The position numbers were made by a program, and so were the translations under genes. Positions 20,090-28,626 of a stretch of DNA of 64,000 bases are shown one piece after another. Each line of letters begins with the position of its first letter. The first letter of the stretch is position 1. Origin of the DNA: Fibrobacteria bacterium (lineage in GTDB: Bacteria; Fibrobacterota; Fibrobacteria; UBA11236); the NCBI GenBank assembly GCA_025360005.1, contig JANYDA010000003.1, positions 1-64,000 of the forward strand, given 5' to 3'. The notes beneath the pieces are model-generated. The model worked only from the letters and a program-made list of their open reading frames with translations, was not told the DNA's origin and ran no database searches.

Positions 20090-20680
20090 ATGTTGAATCG
20101 AAAAACCTTTTTCATCCGTGAGCATGTGGGTTTCATGAAGTTCTCGGACACCTACGATATCCTGGATCCGGAGACCAAGGCGCAACTGGGCGTGGCCAAG
20201 GAGAAGCCGGGTCTTATCGTGCATCTGCTGCGGTTCCTGGTAAACAAACGGTTCCTGCCCACCAAGGTCTTCATCTACCAGGGGGCCAAGCCGGAAGACG
20301 AAAGTGGTCTGCTGTTCAGCATCCAGCGAGGGGTGTCCCTGTTCGCTCCCAAGGTGGACATTTGCGATGCCAACGGGAGATCGGTGGGATACCTCCGCAA
20401 CAAGATTTTCTCGATTGGCGGAGGCTTCAACGTATTCGATGCGTCCGGCCTGCAATACGCGCAGGTGAAGGGGAATTGGAAAGGGTGGACGTTCCGGATC
20501 CTGGATATGGCCGGGCAGGAAATAGGGACCATCACCAAAAAATGGGCCGGGTTGGGCAAAGAGCTTTTCACCAGCGCGGACAATTACATGATTGGGTTGC
20601 ATCGGGACGCCGACCCCGGAACAGCCGTGCTGCTACTGGCCGCCGGGCTGGCCATCGATATCATCTATAAGGAAAAGTAG
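20090..20680 (+). CDS. LURP-one-related / phospholipid scramblase-like protein
   Basis: 196 residues from the ATG at 20090 (GGAGCGGATC upstream). The fold pattern is that of the LOR/scramblase beta-barrel: FFIREHVGFMKFSDTYDILD, then repeated G-x-hydrophobic strands, FSIGGGFNVFDASGLQYAQVKGN, FRILDMAGQEIGTITKKW, and a hydrophobic terminal helix (GTAVLLLAAGLAIDIIYKE) like the buried C-helix of scramblases. Function in bacteria is unknown. It is inserted on the opposite strand between ruvC and ruvA, convergent with ruvC (35 bp) and divergent from ruvA (217 bp). Confidence 0.75.
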   Translation: MLNRKTFFIREHVGFMKFSDTYDILDPETKAQLGVAKEKPGLIVHLLRFLVNKRFLPTKVFIYQGAKPEDESGLLFSIQRGVSLFAPKVDICDANGRSVGYLRNKIFSIGGGFNVFDASGLQYAQVKGNWKGWTFRILDMAGQEIGTITKKWAGLGKELFTSADNYMIGLHRDADPGTAVLLLAAGLAIDIIYKEK

Positions 20681-20715
20681 CCGGAGCGCGCGTCCCGGGC
20701 AGGGCGCCCTGGGTA

Positions 20716-21195
20716 CTACGCAGGCTTACCCGCCTGGATCAAATGGCAGAAAGCGATCGCGAGCGCGTCCGCGGCATCCGCAGGCGTGGGCGGTTGCTTC
20801 AGGCCCAAATGCGTTTGGATCATCGCTGCCACGCGTTCCTTGCTGGCCCGCCCGGTTCCTACGGTGGCCTTCTTCACCATCCGGGGAGCATATTCAAAAA
20901 TGCCGATGCCCATGGACTGGGCGGCCACCATGATGGCGCCGCGCGCATGCCCCAGGATCAATGCCGATTGCGGGAACCGGGCGAAGAAGATGCTTTCCAG
21001 GGCCAACTGGGCCGGGTCGTATACGACCATGAGGGCCTGGAGCTCCCGGTGCAACTGTTCCAGGCGAAGGGGAAGGGGCGCTCCGTCCTTGAGGCGGATG
21101 ACGCCGTATTCCAGGACGCGGATCCGGTTATCGCGCTTTTCCAGGAAAGCATAGCCGGTGCGATGGGTGCCGGGGTCTACCCCGAGGACGATCAA
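20716..21195 (-). CDS. ruvC: Holliday junction resolvase RuvC
   Basis: 159 residues. Catalytic acids Asp7 (GVDPG), Glu67 (LALESIFF), Asp140 and Asp143 (PADAADALAIAFCH) are all visible, as is TGRASKERV. The start is a TTG that overlaps the yebC stop as TTGA, so it is translationally coupled to yebC. Confidence 0.96.
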   Translation of the reverse strand: MIVLGVDPGTHRTGYAFLEKRDNRIRVLEYGVIRLKDGAPLPLRLEQLHRELQALMVVYDPAQLALESIFFARFPQSALILGHARGAIMVAAQSMGIGIFEYAPRMVKKATVGTGRASKERVAAMIQTHLGLKQPPTPADAADALAIAFCHLIQAGKPA

Positions 21196-21935
21196 AGGTT
21201 TTCCAGTTCCTTCTGATCGAATTCCGCGTTGGTGTGGACGTTCTGCACGTCATCCTGTTCGTCAAGCGCTTCCAGGATCCTGAGCACCTTTTCCGCGTCT
21301 TCGCCGGTCACCTTCACCATGTTCTCGGCGATCTTGACCACTTCCGAAGCGATGGGCTTCAGGCCTTTCTTTTCCATGGCTGCCAGGATGGCATGGAAAT
21401 ACTCCGGTTCCACCTTCACCTCGTATTCGCTGCCGGAGGAGTCCAAATCGTCCCCGCCGTTCTCGATGATGAATTCAAAAAGCGCATCCTCGCCGATGGC
21501 TTCCTTGGCCAGGGTGATGATGCCCTTGGATTTGAACATCCAGGCCACCGATCCGGCCTCGCCCATGTTGCCGCCGTTCTTGCTGAAGATATGCCGCATC
21601 TCCGCCACCGTACGGACTTTGTTGTCCGTCATCGTGTCCACCATGATGGCCGTGCCGGCGGGACCGTAGCCCTCATAGGTAATTTCCGAATAGGTGACGC
21701 CCTCCAGCTCGCCCGCGCCCTTGGCTATCGCGGTCTCGATATTCTTATTGGGCATATTGGAGCCCTTGGCCTTTAGGATGGAGGCGCGCAGGCGCGGATT
21801 GCCTTCCGGATCGGAACCGCCCATGCGCGCGGCCACGGTGATTTCGCGCAGGATGCGGTTGAAGACCTTGGCCCGCGCCGAATCGATCTTGGCTTTTTTA
21901 CGCTTGGTGGTTGCCCATTTGGAATGGCCGGACAT
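21192..21935 (-). CDS. yebC: YebC/PmpR-family protein (TACO1-like)
   Basis: 247 residues, the family length. N-terminal MSGHSKWATTKRKK and FNRILREITVAAR motifs, GPAGTAIMVDTMTDNKVRT and GSVAWMFKSKG are diagnostic. Recent work ties this family to translation of proline-rich stretches as well as to transcriptional regulation; which applies here cannot be told. Classical position upstream of ruvC, overlapping it by 4 bp. Confidence 0.96.
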   Translation of the reverse strand: MSGHSKWATTKRKKAKIDSARAKVFNRILREITVAARMGGSDPEGNPRLRASILKAKGSNMPNKNIETAIAKGAGELEGVTYSEITYEGYGPAGTAIMVDTMTDNKVRTVAEMRHIFSKNGGNMGEAGSVAWMFKSKGIITLAKEAIGEDALFEFIIENGGDDLDSSGSEYEVKVEPEYFHAILAAMEKKGLKPIASEVVKIAENMVKVTGEDAEKVLRILEALDEQDDVQNVHTNAEFDQKELENL

Positions 21936-21975
21936 GAGAGGAGCTCCCTGCGGTTTACCGGTTAGAGGTCAGATT

Positions 21976-22091
21976 CAAAGTGCAAAGTGCAAAAGTAAAA
22001 ATTGAAAGCGAATGCGGGGAAGGGGGCGGAATCCTGACGGCGGAGGGGCCCCCTTGTGCATTTTTCACTTTGCCTTCTGCCTTTTGCCTTC
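21976..22091. repeat. Imperfect inverted repeat with low-GC arms at the amidase 3' end
   Basis: In otherwise GC-rich DNA the left arm (21976-22007) is built of AAAGTGC-like units. The right arm (22059-22091) is the inverted counterpart, with CTTTTGCC-like units. Between them a GC stem AGGGGG (22021-22026) pairs with CCCCCT (22049-22054). The right arm runs into the amidase gene and encodes its Lys/Gln-rich end. It looks like a small mobile or REP-like hairpin element; only one copy is visible here. Confidence 0.5.
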
Positions 22092-23711
22092 CTTCGTCCC
22101 TCCGCCCACCTGGCTTTTCCGGTACTTGTCGATGGCTTTGGCCAGGCGTTCGGCGATTTGCTTCTGTCCTTTTTCCGAGCCCAGGATGCGGCGATCTTCG
22201 TCATTGGTCAAATAGCCCATTTCAAAGAGCACGGCGGGCATATAGGCGCCTACCAATACGTAGAATCCGGCTTGGCTGGCGCCTGTCGCATACTTGCCGA
22301 TGGGGAAGCCGCCGAATTCCAGGATGATATCTTCCGCAAAGCCTTCGCTTTCCTTGGAGAACAGGTTGAGTTGATGCTCCAGCAGGATCCATTCCACCGG
22401 AGAAATTTCGGCCTTGCTCTTGCCGCTTTCCTCGCTGATGGCTTCGTTTTCCCGGCGGGCCAGAGCCTTGTCCTCTTCGCTCTCGCCTTCCCGCAGAATG
22501 TAAGCGGTGAATCCGGCCACGGATTTCTTGCGCTTCATGGAACCGCCGATGGAGTTGCAATGCAGGCTGATGAAAAGATCCCCGCCTTGCCCCGAAGCGA
22601 ATTTGGGCCGCTCCGGCAGGCTGATGAACTTATCCTCTTCGCGTGTCATCAAAGCTTTGTATCCCAGCCTGGAAAGCTCGGCTTTAAGCTCCTTGGCCAC
22701 CGCCAGGGTCACCTGGGCCTCGTTGACGCCGGCCACCATGGCGCCCTGGTCCTTGCCGCCATGGCCCGGATCGATGATGATGGTGGCGACCTTGGAGAAT
22801 ACCTTCTCCTTGCCCGCATCCACGGCCATGGCCTCGTTTTCCACCGCGGCCTTTTCCTTTTCCCGCCGCTCGCTTTTCTCTGTCTTCTTCCGCACCGTTA
22901 CCTGATATGCCTGGGTCTCGCCGGAGTAGGCCACTTCCACCGTATCGATGGCGCGGGGAATGTTCAACGTCACTTGCACCAGATCCTTCTCCTGCACCGT
23001 CTGGATGTTCTTCACAAGGCCCTGTCCCGGGGTCTTGAGGGGATATTGCGGAGAGACTCGCCCGCCTTGGAATTTCAGGATGAAATGGGGCGGTACCCAA
23101 AAGCTTTCCCATTCCATGGGCCCGGCGGTGCGCAAGGAGACCAGGGTTCCGTTCTCGCGTTCCTCGCTGCCCACGCCCAGGATGTTGGCGCCTCCGGGCA
23201 GGGATACGGTTTTCGCGAGGGGCTTTTCGGTTTTCTCGGCCGGCTCCGGAGCAATGGGGGCGGACTCGGGGATGTCGATGGCCAGGCCAAGCTTCCTCTT
23301 CACCAGGCGCAGCAGCGGATTGACTGGCAGGTAGAGGAATTCGGCGCCGCGGCGCACGGGATAGACAAGATTGCAGACTTCGTCCCCCACGTTCATATAT
23401 GGATTGTCGAGGGTGAAGAACCATTTTCTGCCGCTGGAATCCGGGAGGATGAATTTCTGGCGATCCGGCACCCAACCGCCCTCGCGGCCGAACAGGCTTT
23501 CCAGGAATTGGGAGGAGACATAGCGGACGCCCTCGAAGGAGGTATCCGCGAAGGTACCCCCCTGCCATCCTCCGGCGGCCCCGTTCGCTTCCCGGTTTTC
23601 CGCGCCTTGGTTTTGTCCGCCCGGACTTTGAACCGCGGGGACGGGCCTCAGAGTGATGGTGGCGTGGATCGTGACGGCGATCAGAAAAGGGAACAGGTAT
23701 TTCGCGGACAT
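22065..23711 (-). CDS. N-acetylmuramoyl-L-alanine amidase (Amidase_3)
   Basis: 548 residues with a signal peptide or anchor at the N-terminus (MSAKYLFPFLIAVTI). Residues about 55-150 resemble a copper-amine-oxidase-like or substrate-recognition beta domain, followed by an AMIN-like segment. The catalytic zinc amidase occupies about 310-535, with IIIDPGHGGKDQGAM (Zn His), FISLHCNSI (Zn His) and LFEMGYLTNDEDRRIL (catalytic Glu). It cleaves the peptide stem from glycan strands during cell separation. The last ~10 residues (EGKRQKAK) come from the right arm of an adjacent repeat, so the native C-terminus may have been replaced. smpB ends 3 bp upstream. Confidence 0.93.
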   Translation of the reverse strand: MSAKYLFPFLIAVTIHATITLRPVPAVQSPGGQNQGAENREANGAAGGWQGGTFADTSFEGVRYVSSQFLESLFGREGGWVPDRQKFILPDSSGRKWFFTLDNPYMNVGDEVCNLVYPVRRGAEFLYLPVNPLLRLVKRKLGLAIDIPESAPIAPEPAEKTEKPLAKTVSLPGGANILGVGSEERENGTLVSLRTAGPMEWESFWVPPHFILKFQGGRVSPQYPLKTPGQGLVKNIQTVQEKDLVQVTLNIPRAIDTVEVAYSGETQAYQVTVRKKTEKSERREKEKAAVENEAMAVDAGKEKVFSKVATIIIDPGHGGKDQGAMVAGVNEAQVTLAVAKELKAELSRLGYKALMTREEDKFISLPERPKFASGQGGDLFISLHCNSIGGSMKRKKSVAGFTAYILREGESEEDKALARRENEAISEESGKSKAEISPVEWILLEHQLNLFSKESEGFAEDIILEFGGFPIGKYATGASQAGFYVLVGAYMPAVLFEMGYLTNDEDRRILGSEKGQKQIAERLAKAIDKYRKSQVGGGTKEGKRQKAK

Positions 23712-23714
23712 GCG

Positions 23715-24179
23715 CTAGGCCCGGTTCCTTTCCTTGAGGGCCCGATCGATTTCGCGTTTGGCTTCCTGCTTGTGCTTATCCTGGCGCTTGTCACGGTCTT
23801 CCTTGCCTTTGCACACGCCGATTTCCAGCTTAAGAAGGCTGCCTTTGAAATAGGCCTTCAAGGGGATGATGGTGAACCCTTTCAGATCGGTGGCGTCCTT
23901 CATCTTGGTGATCTCGGACTTATGCGCCAGCAACTTGCGCTCGCGGCGGGGGAGATGGTTATAGATGTTGCCCCAGTTGTATTCGTTGATATACGCGTTC
24001 ACCAGCCAAATCTCGGCGTTGCGGACCACCACATAGGCCTCCGCCAATTCCAGCTTGCCTACGCGGACGGATTTCACTTCCGTTCCGGACAGCATGATGC
24101 CCACCTCGTAGGTATCGAGCACATGGTATTCATGCCGCGCTTTGCGGTTGAGGATTTCCGGCATGACTTTTCGGTTCAT
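23715..24179 (-). CDS. smpB: SsrA-binding protein SmpB
   Basis: 154 residues. tmRNA partner in trans-translation. Conserved LNRKARHEYHVLDTYEVGIMLSGTEVKSVR, the EIWLVNAYI segment and NHLPRRERKLL, then the basic C-terminal tail (KEDRDKRQDKHKQEAKREI) that folds in the ribosomal A site. No tmRNA gene was recognised in the window. Upstream, at 24204-24232, a GCCAAGC/GCTTGGC dyad has no T-run. Confidence 0.96.
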   Translation of the reverse strand: MNRKVMPEILNRKARHEYHVLDTYEVGIMLSGTEVKSVRVGKLELAEAYVVVRNAEIWLVNAYINEYNWGNIYNHLPRRERKLLAHKSEITKMKDATDLKGFTIIPLKAYFKGSLLKLEIGVCKGKEDRDKRQDKHKQEAKREIDRALKERNRA

Positions 24180-24291
24180 ATCGCCAATTTAGTAAGATGG
24201 GCAGCCAAGCGTCCCCGGGCGGAAGGCTTGGCGTTCGGCGGCCCCACGGAACGGAAGCGATAAGTTAAGGGGGAGTTACGACCAGAAAAGG

Positions 24292-24618
24292 CTAGTCGTC
24301 TTTTTTGCCGGCATCGGAATCCGGCTCCGTGCCGTCCGAGTTGAGGACATTCTTCAATTCCTTGCTGGCCTCGAAAATGGGTTTGAGTCCGGCATCGATA
24401 TGCACCATCTCGCCGGTGCGGGGATTGCGGGCCGTGCGGGCCTTCTTCTCCTTCACCTTGAAGCGTCCGAAACCGCGGATCTCGATATTCTTTCCCTGCA
24501 CCAAGGACTTGGCGATGGCATCCAAAAAGCATTCCACGATGATTTTGGTATCCACCTGCGTCAACCCGGTGCGGGCCGCGATCTCATCCACGATGTCTTT
24601 TTTGGTGACGTTCCCCAT
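24292..24618 (-). CDS. HU/IHF-family DNA-binding protein
   Basis: 108 residues from the ATG at 24618, preceded by CAGGAG; the frame extends ten codons upstream without a site. The HU/IHF fold is clear: NVTKKDIVDEIAARTGLTQ, the dimer core, EIRGFGRFKVKEKKARTARNPRTGEMV (beta arm with the intercalating Pro), and KPIFEASKELKNVL. The tail is acidic. IHF-like rather than HU-like by the RGFGRF segment, but one gene alone does not decide. Confidence 0.92.
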   Translation of the reverse strand: MGNVTKKDIVDEIAARTGLTQVDTKIIVECFLDAIAKSLVQGKNIEIRGFGRFKVKEKKARTARNPRTGEMVHIDAGLKPIFEASKELKNVLNSDGTEPDSDAGKKDD

Positions 24619-24646
24619 AGGGCTCCTGTGGTCCGTAACAGTAGGC

Positions 24647-24675
24647 ATAATAACACTTTAGGAAAGGCCAAGCAA
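24647..24675 (-). promoter_or_regulatory. Sigma-70-type promoter for the HU/IHF gene
   Basis: On the minus strand TTGCTT (24675-24670) and TATTAT (24652-24647) are separated by exactly 17 bp and end about 28 bp before the ATG at 24618, leaving room for a short leader with the CAGGAG site. Confidence 0.6.
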
Positions 24676-24813
24676 GACCGGGAAAACCTTTTTTCGCCGG
24701 AAAACCGGAGCCTTGGCGCCTGCTGCGGCGGAGAAGAGCTGCGAGTGTAAAGCCAACCGGCGGCTATCGCCCTGCAAGCGTGTTAAGGTTCCGGATTCTC
24801 GCGCCGATTGCCG

Positions 24814-26304
24814 CTAAGACCATTGCTTGAGCTTGAAAAGGACCACCTTGTTCAATGGATCCAATTCATAAGCTTTGGTGAGATAGGCGCGGGCGCGTTC
24901 CGGTTGTTTCAGGTTTTCAAAGGCCAGGGAAAGCTGGACCAACGTGGGAACATGATGCGAGTCCGCCTTCAGGGAGGCTTCCAGATGGCGGATGGCCTCC
25001 TTGTACTGGCCGTTGCCGTTGAGCAGCACGCCTACGCGATAATGCGCTTGGGCCAAATCGGGATTCAGCTCCAGCGCCTTAAGGAAACTCTCCATCGCCT
25101 CCGTACGCAGGCCTTGGATGACGGAGGGAAGCATCTCCCTGGAGGCATAGGAAAGTTGCAGCTCGCCCAGATTGTACCAGGTATTGTAGTCCTCCCGGTT
25201 CATGGCCAGCTCGGCGCGATATTCCTTTTCCGCATCCTTTTCTTTCCCCAAGTGGTACAGGGCCATGCCCAATTGCCCATGGGCCTTGGCATTCTGCGGT
25301 TCCAGCCTCAACACTTTGCGGAACGCCGTTTCGGCATCTTTGTAGTCGCCTTCCAACTGGGCCTTGCGGCCTTGCTGGTAAAGCGCGGGCGCATAGTCCG
25401 GCTTGAGCTTCAGCGCGGTTTTCAGGGACTTGCCGTAGTCCGGATGCGATGGGCCCATTTCCACTTCCATGGTTCCCAAGGTTGTCAGCATGGTCAATTC
25501 GCCGGGATGGTCCTTGAGCAAGGCATGCGCGGCCGCGAAGGCCTTCTCCACCTTGCCCAGCCGGTATTGCGCTTCCACCAACTGGACTTTAACCCGGATG
25601 TCGTCCGGTTTCAGGGCAAGCAACTGTTGGGCCGTGCCCAGGCCTTCCCGATAGTTGCCGGTGGACAGGAAAACATCCGTGGCCGTGGAAAGCAAGGCGA
25701 TATCCCGCGTCGGCACGCGCAGTACCCGTCGCATGGGTGTTACTGCCTTCTTTATATCCCCGGTGGCGACGAAAAGGTCGGCGACCTGGCGTAAGGCGGC
25801 GAATTCCTCCGGGGAAGGCGGCAGCTCCGCAGAAACGTTTTCGGCCTCTTCCTCATCGGCGCCGCCGGCGATCCCTTGCGAGCCGGCTCCTCTGCCGTCC
25901 CGCGCTTCCGCTTCCGCGCCTTCGACTCCGCCGTGCGCTGTGGACTTCGCATCCCCCTTTGCCTGGTTGTCGAGCGCCTTGGCGCGCGGATCGGCCACTT
26001 CCGTGCGGGATTGGTCCTCGTCGCCCTCATCCGAAGAGGGTTCCGCTTCCTGATCGAACGCGGCGCCTGGGGGCTGATCGCCCGCGGCGGCATCGCCATC
26101 GATTGCACCGGCTTCCCCCTGGACGGAGGCTACCTTGGCCCCGCCGCGGCTATGGATGTCCGCTTTGGCTGACTTGCCTTTCAATCCGAAAACGATCGCG
26201 ATGGCGCTTAGCCAGACCACGCCGGAAATGATCGCAACGATCTTGATCAGCTTGGCGCCTTTGGGCCGCTTACCGGAAATTCGTTTCCAAATCTTGTCCA
26301 GCAT
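24814..26304 (-). CDS. Membrane-anchored TPR protein
   Basis: 496 residues. A basic N-tip (MLDKIWKRISGKRPKG) and one membrane helix (LIKIVAIISGVVWLSAIAIVFGL, residues 19-41) anchor it. Residues about 45-165 are a low-complexity Ala/Glu/Asp/Gly linker. The rest is TPR repeats, for example ALYQQGRKAQLEGDYKDAETAFRKVLRL, AHGQLGMALYHLGKEKDAEKEY and AHYRVGVLLNGNGQYKEAIRHL. Likely a scaffold on the membrane. Specific role unknown. Confidence 0.85.
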   Translation of the reverse strand: MLDKIWKRISGKRPKGAKLIKIVAIISGVVWLSAIAIVFGLKGKSAKADIHSRGGAKVASVQGEAGAIDGDAAAGDQPPGAAFDQEAEPSSDEGDEDQSRTEVADPRAKALDNQAKGDAKSTAHGGVEGAEAEARDGRGAGSQGIAGGADEEEAENVSAELPPSPEEFAALRQVADLFVATGDIKKAVTPMRRVLRVPTRDIALLSTATDVFLSTGNYREGLGTAQQLLALKPDDIRVKVQLVEAQYRLGKVEKAFAAAHALLKDHPGELTMLTTLGTMEVEMGPSHPDYGKSLKTALKLKPDYAPALYQQGRKAQLEGDYKDAETAFRKVLRLEPQNAKAHGQLGMALYHLGKEKDAEKEYRAELAMNREDYNTWYNLGELQLSYASREMLPSVIQGLRTEAMESFLKALELNPDLAQAHYRVGVLLNGNGQYKEAIRHLEASLKADSHHVPTLVQLSLAFENLKQPERARAYLTKAYELDPLNKVVLFKLKQWS

Positions 26305-26493
26305 GGGACAACCCTCTCCGGCGCGCAGGCCGGTCCTTCTGGATTCTAGGGGTAGGCGCTTACTTGTACAAGCCCAAGCCGTCCGCTGAACCGGGCGGTC
26401 CGGGCCGGAATTTTCGGGCGAAAGGATTCCACTCCGGCGGAACCTTCGCGGCCGATTGCGCTTTTGGGGACGATGGAGGATTTGCGGGCGGTC

Positions 26494-27351
26494 TCAGCCG
26501 TCGACGAGATCGCCCGGACTTTGTCCGTCCGGACCCTGTCCGCCCGGACCTTGCAGCGAATAGAACCTGGGCCGGTCGGCGGTGAGGCGGCTGAAGCCCA
26601 GGGAACGGTTGGCTTCATAAAGCAGCAAGGACAAAGCCACGCTGGCATTGAAGGAATGGGCGCCGGGGGCCATGGGGATTTTAACCACATAGGTGCAGGC
26701 GCGCCGCACATGGGGCGGAATGCCGCGATCCTCGCCGCCCACCACGAATACCACCGGACCATCGTACTTGCCCTTGGCCATGTCCACTTCGCCGTCCTCT
26801 TCCAGGCCGATGATGGTGTAGCCTTCGTTGCGCAGCGATTTCAATTCCTTTTCGATGTCGCCCACCTGGCAGATGGCGATCGACTCCAGCGATCCGGCCG
26901 CCGTCTTGGCCACGGCGGGCGTCAGTCCCGCGCCGCCCTTGTTGTGCGAGAGCACCACGTCCGCGCCCATGCATACGGCGGATCGGATGCATGCGCCCAG
27001 ATTGCGCGGGTCTTCCATCGCGGCGGGAACCACTATCATGGGAGCGTAGCCGGCGCGTTTGGCGGCCACCAATTCCTTTTTCACCTCTTCCCAATTATCC
27101 CAGGAACGGGTGTTGCAGAAGGCGAGCACGCCCTGATGGGCGCCCTTGTACCATTGGTCCAAACGTGCCTTGGGCAATTGGTGGACGCGGATCTTCTGGG
27201 CATCGGCCATTTTCTGCAGCTCATGCAGGCGGTGATTCTGGCCGCCATGCAAAAGGACCAGATGGTTGATCTTACCGGGGGATCCGCGCAGCAGGGCTTC
27301 TACCGCGTGCACCCCGGCTATGATGGAGGATTCATCGACCTGTTTGGGCAT
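26494..27351 (-). CDS. rlmB: 23S rRNA (guanosine-2'-O)-methyltransferase RlmB-like (SpoU)
   Basis: 285 residues. N-terminal substrate-binding domain (IIAGVHAVEALLRG) followed by the knotted SPOUT domain with its three motifs: AAMEDPRNLGACIRSA, VVFVVGGEDRGIPP and KIPMAPGAHSFNASVALSLLLYE. RlmB methylates G2251; TrmH-type tRNA specificity is less likely with this N-domain. The last ~20 residues (QGPGGQGPDGQSPGD) are a repeat-encoded extension. It begins one base after the carA stop, so it is in that operon. Confidence 0.9.
   Translation of the reverse strand: MPKQVDESSIIAGVHAVEALLRGSPGKINHLVLLHGGQNHRLHELQKMADAQKIRVHQLPKARLDQWYKGAHQGVLAFCNTRSWDNWEEVKKELVAAKRAGYAPMIVVPAAMEDPRNLGACIRSAVCMGADVVLSHNKGGAGLTPAVAKTAAGSLESIAICQVGDIEKELKSLRNEGYTIIGLEEDGEVDMAKGKYDGPVVFVVGGEDRGIPPHVRRACTYVVKIPMAPGAHSFNASVALSLLLYEANRSLGFSRLTADRPRFYSLQGPGGQGPDGQSPGDLVDG
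26514..26558 (-). repeat. Three tandem 15-bp units inside the rlmB 3' end
   Basis: Units begin CCGGAC on the + strand at 26514, 26529 and 26544; the first two differ at a few positions and the third has drifted. They encode the Gln-Gly-Pro-rich pentapeptides at the C-terminus of the methyltransferase. Confidence 0.6.
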
Positions 27352-28593
27352 TCAGCGCGCCGCCGACTTGCGCGCGGCGGATGAGTCGCCCGCTCCGGGG
27401 GCTCGCGCCGCGCCCGCGGCTTCGGCGGGAACGGATTTGGAGGCATGCTTCTCGATCTCGGCGAAGAACTCCTCGAACAAGTAATGCGAGTCCTTGGGGC
27501 CGGGGGAGGCTTCCGGATGGTATTGCACCGAATAGGCCGGCAAAGTGCGATGACGCAGGCCGGCCACCGTCTGATCGTTCAGGTTGACATGGGTGACTTC
27601 CACGTCCTTGCTATCCAGGCTTTTGGGATCCACGGCGAAGCCGTGGTTCTGGGAAGTGATTTCCACCTTGCCGGTGCGCAAATCCTTGACGGGATGGTTG
27701 GCGCCGCGATGGCCGAACTTGAGCTTGAAAGTGGCGCCGCCCAGGGAGCGCGCCAGGAGCTGGTGTCCCAGGCAAATGCCGAAGATGGGCTTAACGCCCA
27801 GCAAGCCCTTGATAGTATCCACGGCATAGTCCAGGAGCGCCGGATCGCCGGGCCCGTTGGAAAGGAAGATGCCGTCAGGATTGATGGCCAGGATGTCTTC
27901 CGTCTTGGCGTCCGCGGGAAAGCGGACCACCTCCGCGCCTTGCGATTGCAGTTTGCGGAGAATGTTGTATTTGATCCCGTAATCCAACGCGGCGATCTTG
28001 TACCGCGCTCGCTTATCGTGGATGGGACGGAAGCTGAGTTTGTTTTCGCCCTCGTTCCAGCCTTCGCTTGTCCGGATGGTTACCTGCTTCACGAAATCGA
28101 TATACGTGAAGGACGGTACCGCTTTGGCCTTGGCCAGCACGGCTTGGACATTGTAGTCGCCCACCACGATGATGCCGTTCTTGGCGCCCGTCTCCCGCAG
28201 GATGCGCGTCAGGCGGCGCGTGTCCACGCCCTGGATGCCGGGGATGTTGTTCTTCTTCAGGTATTCGGAGAGCGACCAGGCGTGCTTGCCGCGGCCTTCA
28301 TCGGCGCGCCAATTGGATGGGTACTCGCAGCAATTTTTCACCACCAGGCCGGAGACCTGGATCTTTTTGGACTCGACATCCTCCGGATTGATGCCGTAGT
28401 TTCCGATTTCCGGATAGGTCAAGGTGACGATTTGCCCCGAGTAGGAAGGATCTGTTAGGATTTCCTGGTAGCCGGTCATGGAGGTATTGAAGCAAACCTC
28501 TCCGCCCAAACCCTCCCGGGCGGCCTCGTGCTCGGCTCCGAAGGATTCGCCTTCGAAATAGTTTCCGTCTTCCAGGGCAAGTATGGCTTTCAT
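27352..28593 (-). CDS. carA: Carbamoyl-phosphate synthase small subunit
   Basis: 413 residues. Glutamine amidotransferase subunit supplying ammonia for carbamoyl phosphate (pyrimidines, arginine). N-terminal LEDGNYFEGESFG, MTGYQEILTDPSYSGQIV; class I amidotransferase domain with IFGICLGHQLLA (nucleophile Cys), GHRGANHPVKD and YHPEASPGPKDS (His/Glu). The last ~30 residues are an Ala/Ser-rich extension. carB is not in the window, which is a little unusual. It follows the TatB-like::5-FCL fusion by 33 bp. Confidence 0.95.
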   Translation of the reverse strand: MKAILALEDGNYFEGESFGAEHEAAREGLGGEVCFNTSMTGYQEILTDPSYSGQIVTLTYPEIGNYGINPEDVESKKIQVSGLVVKNCCEYPSNWRADEGRGKHAWSLSEYLKKNNIPGIQGVDTRRLTRILRETGAKNGIIVVGDYNVQAVLAKAKAVPSFTYIDFVKQVTIRTSEGWNEGENKLSFRPIHDKRARYKIAALDYGIKYNILRKLQSQGAEVVRFPADAKTEDILAINPDGIFLSNGPGDPALLDYAVDTIKGLLGVKPIFGICLGHQLLARSLGGATFKLKFGHRGANHPVKDLRTGKVEITSQNHGFAVDPKSLDSKDVEVTHVNLNDQTVAGLRHRTLPAYSVQYHPEASPGPKDSHYLFEEFFAEIEKHASKSVPAEAAGAARAPGAGDSSAARKSAAR

Positions 28594-28626
28594 TCAGAAT
28601 CTCCGCGCCGATCGATTTCCCCGCAA

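Noticed and set aside
20700-20711. Perfect 12-bp palindrome CAGGGCGCCCTG between the scramblase-like gene and ruvC
   Set aside because: It has no T-run on either strand and is easily explained by GC content; not strong enough to call a terminator.
24204-24232. GCCAAGC/GCTTGGC dyad upstream of smpB
   Set aside because: Long 15-base loop and no T-tract; could be a weak hairpin only.
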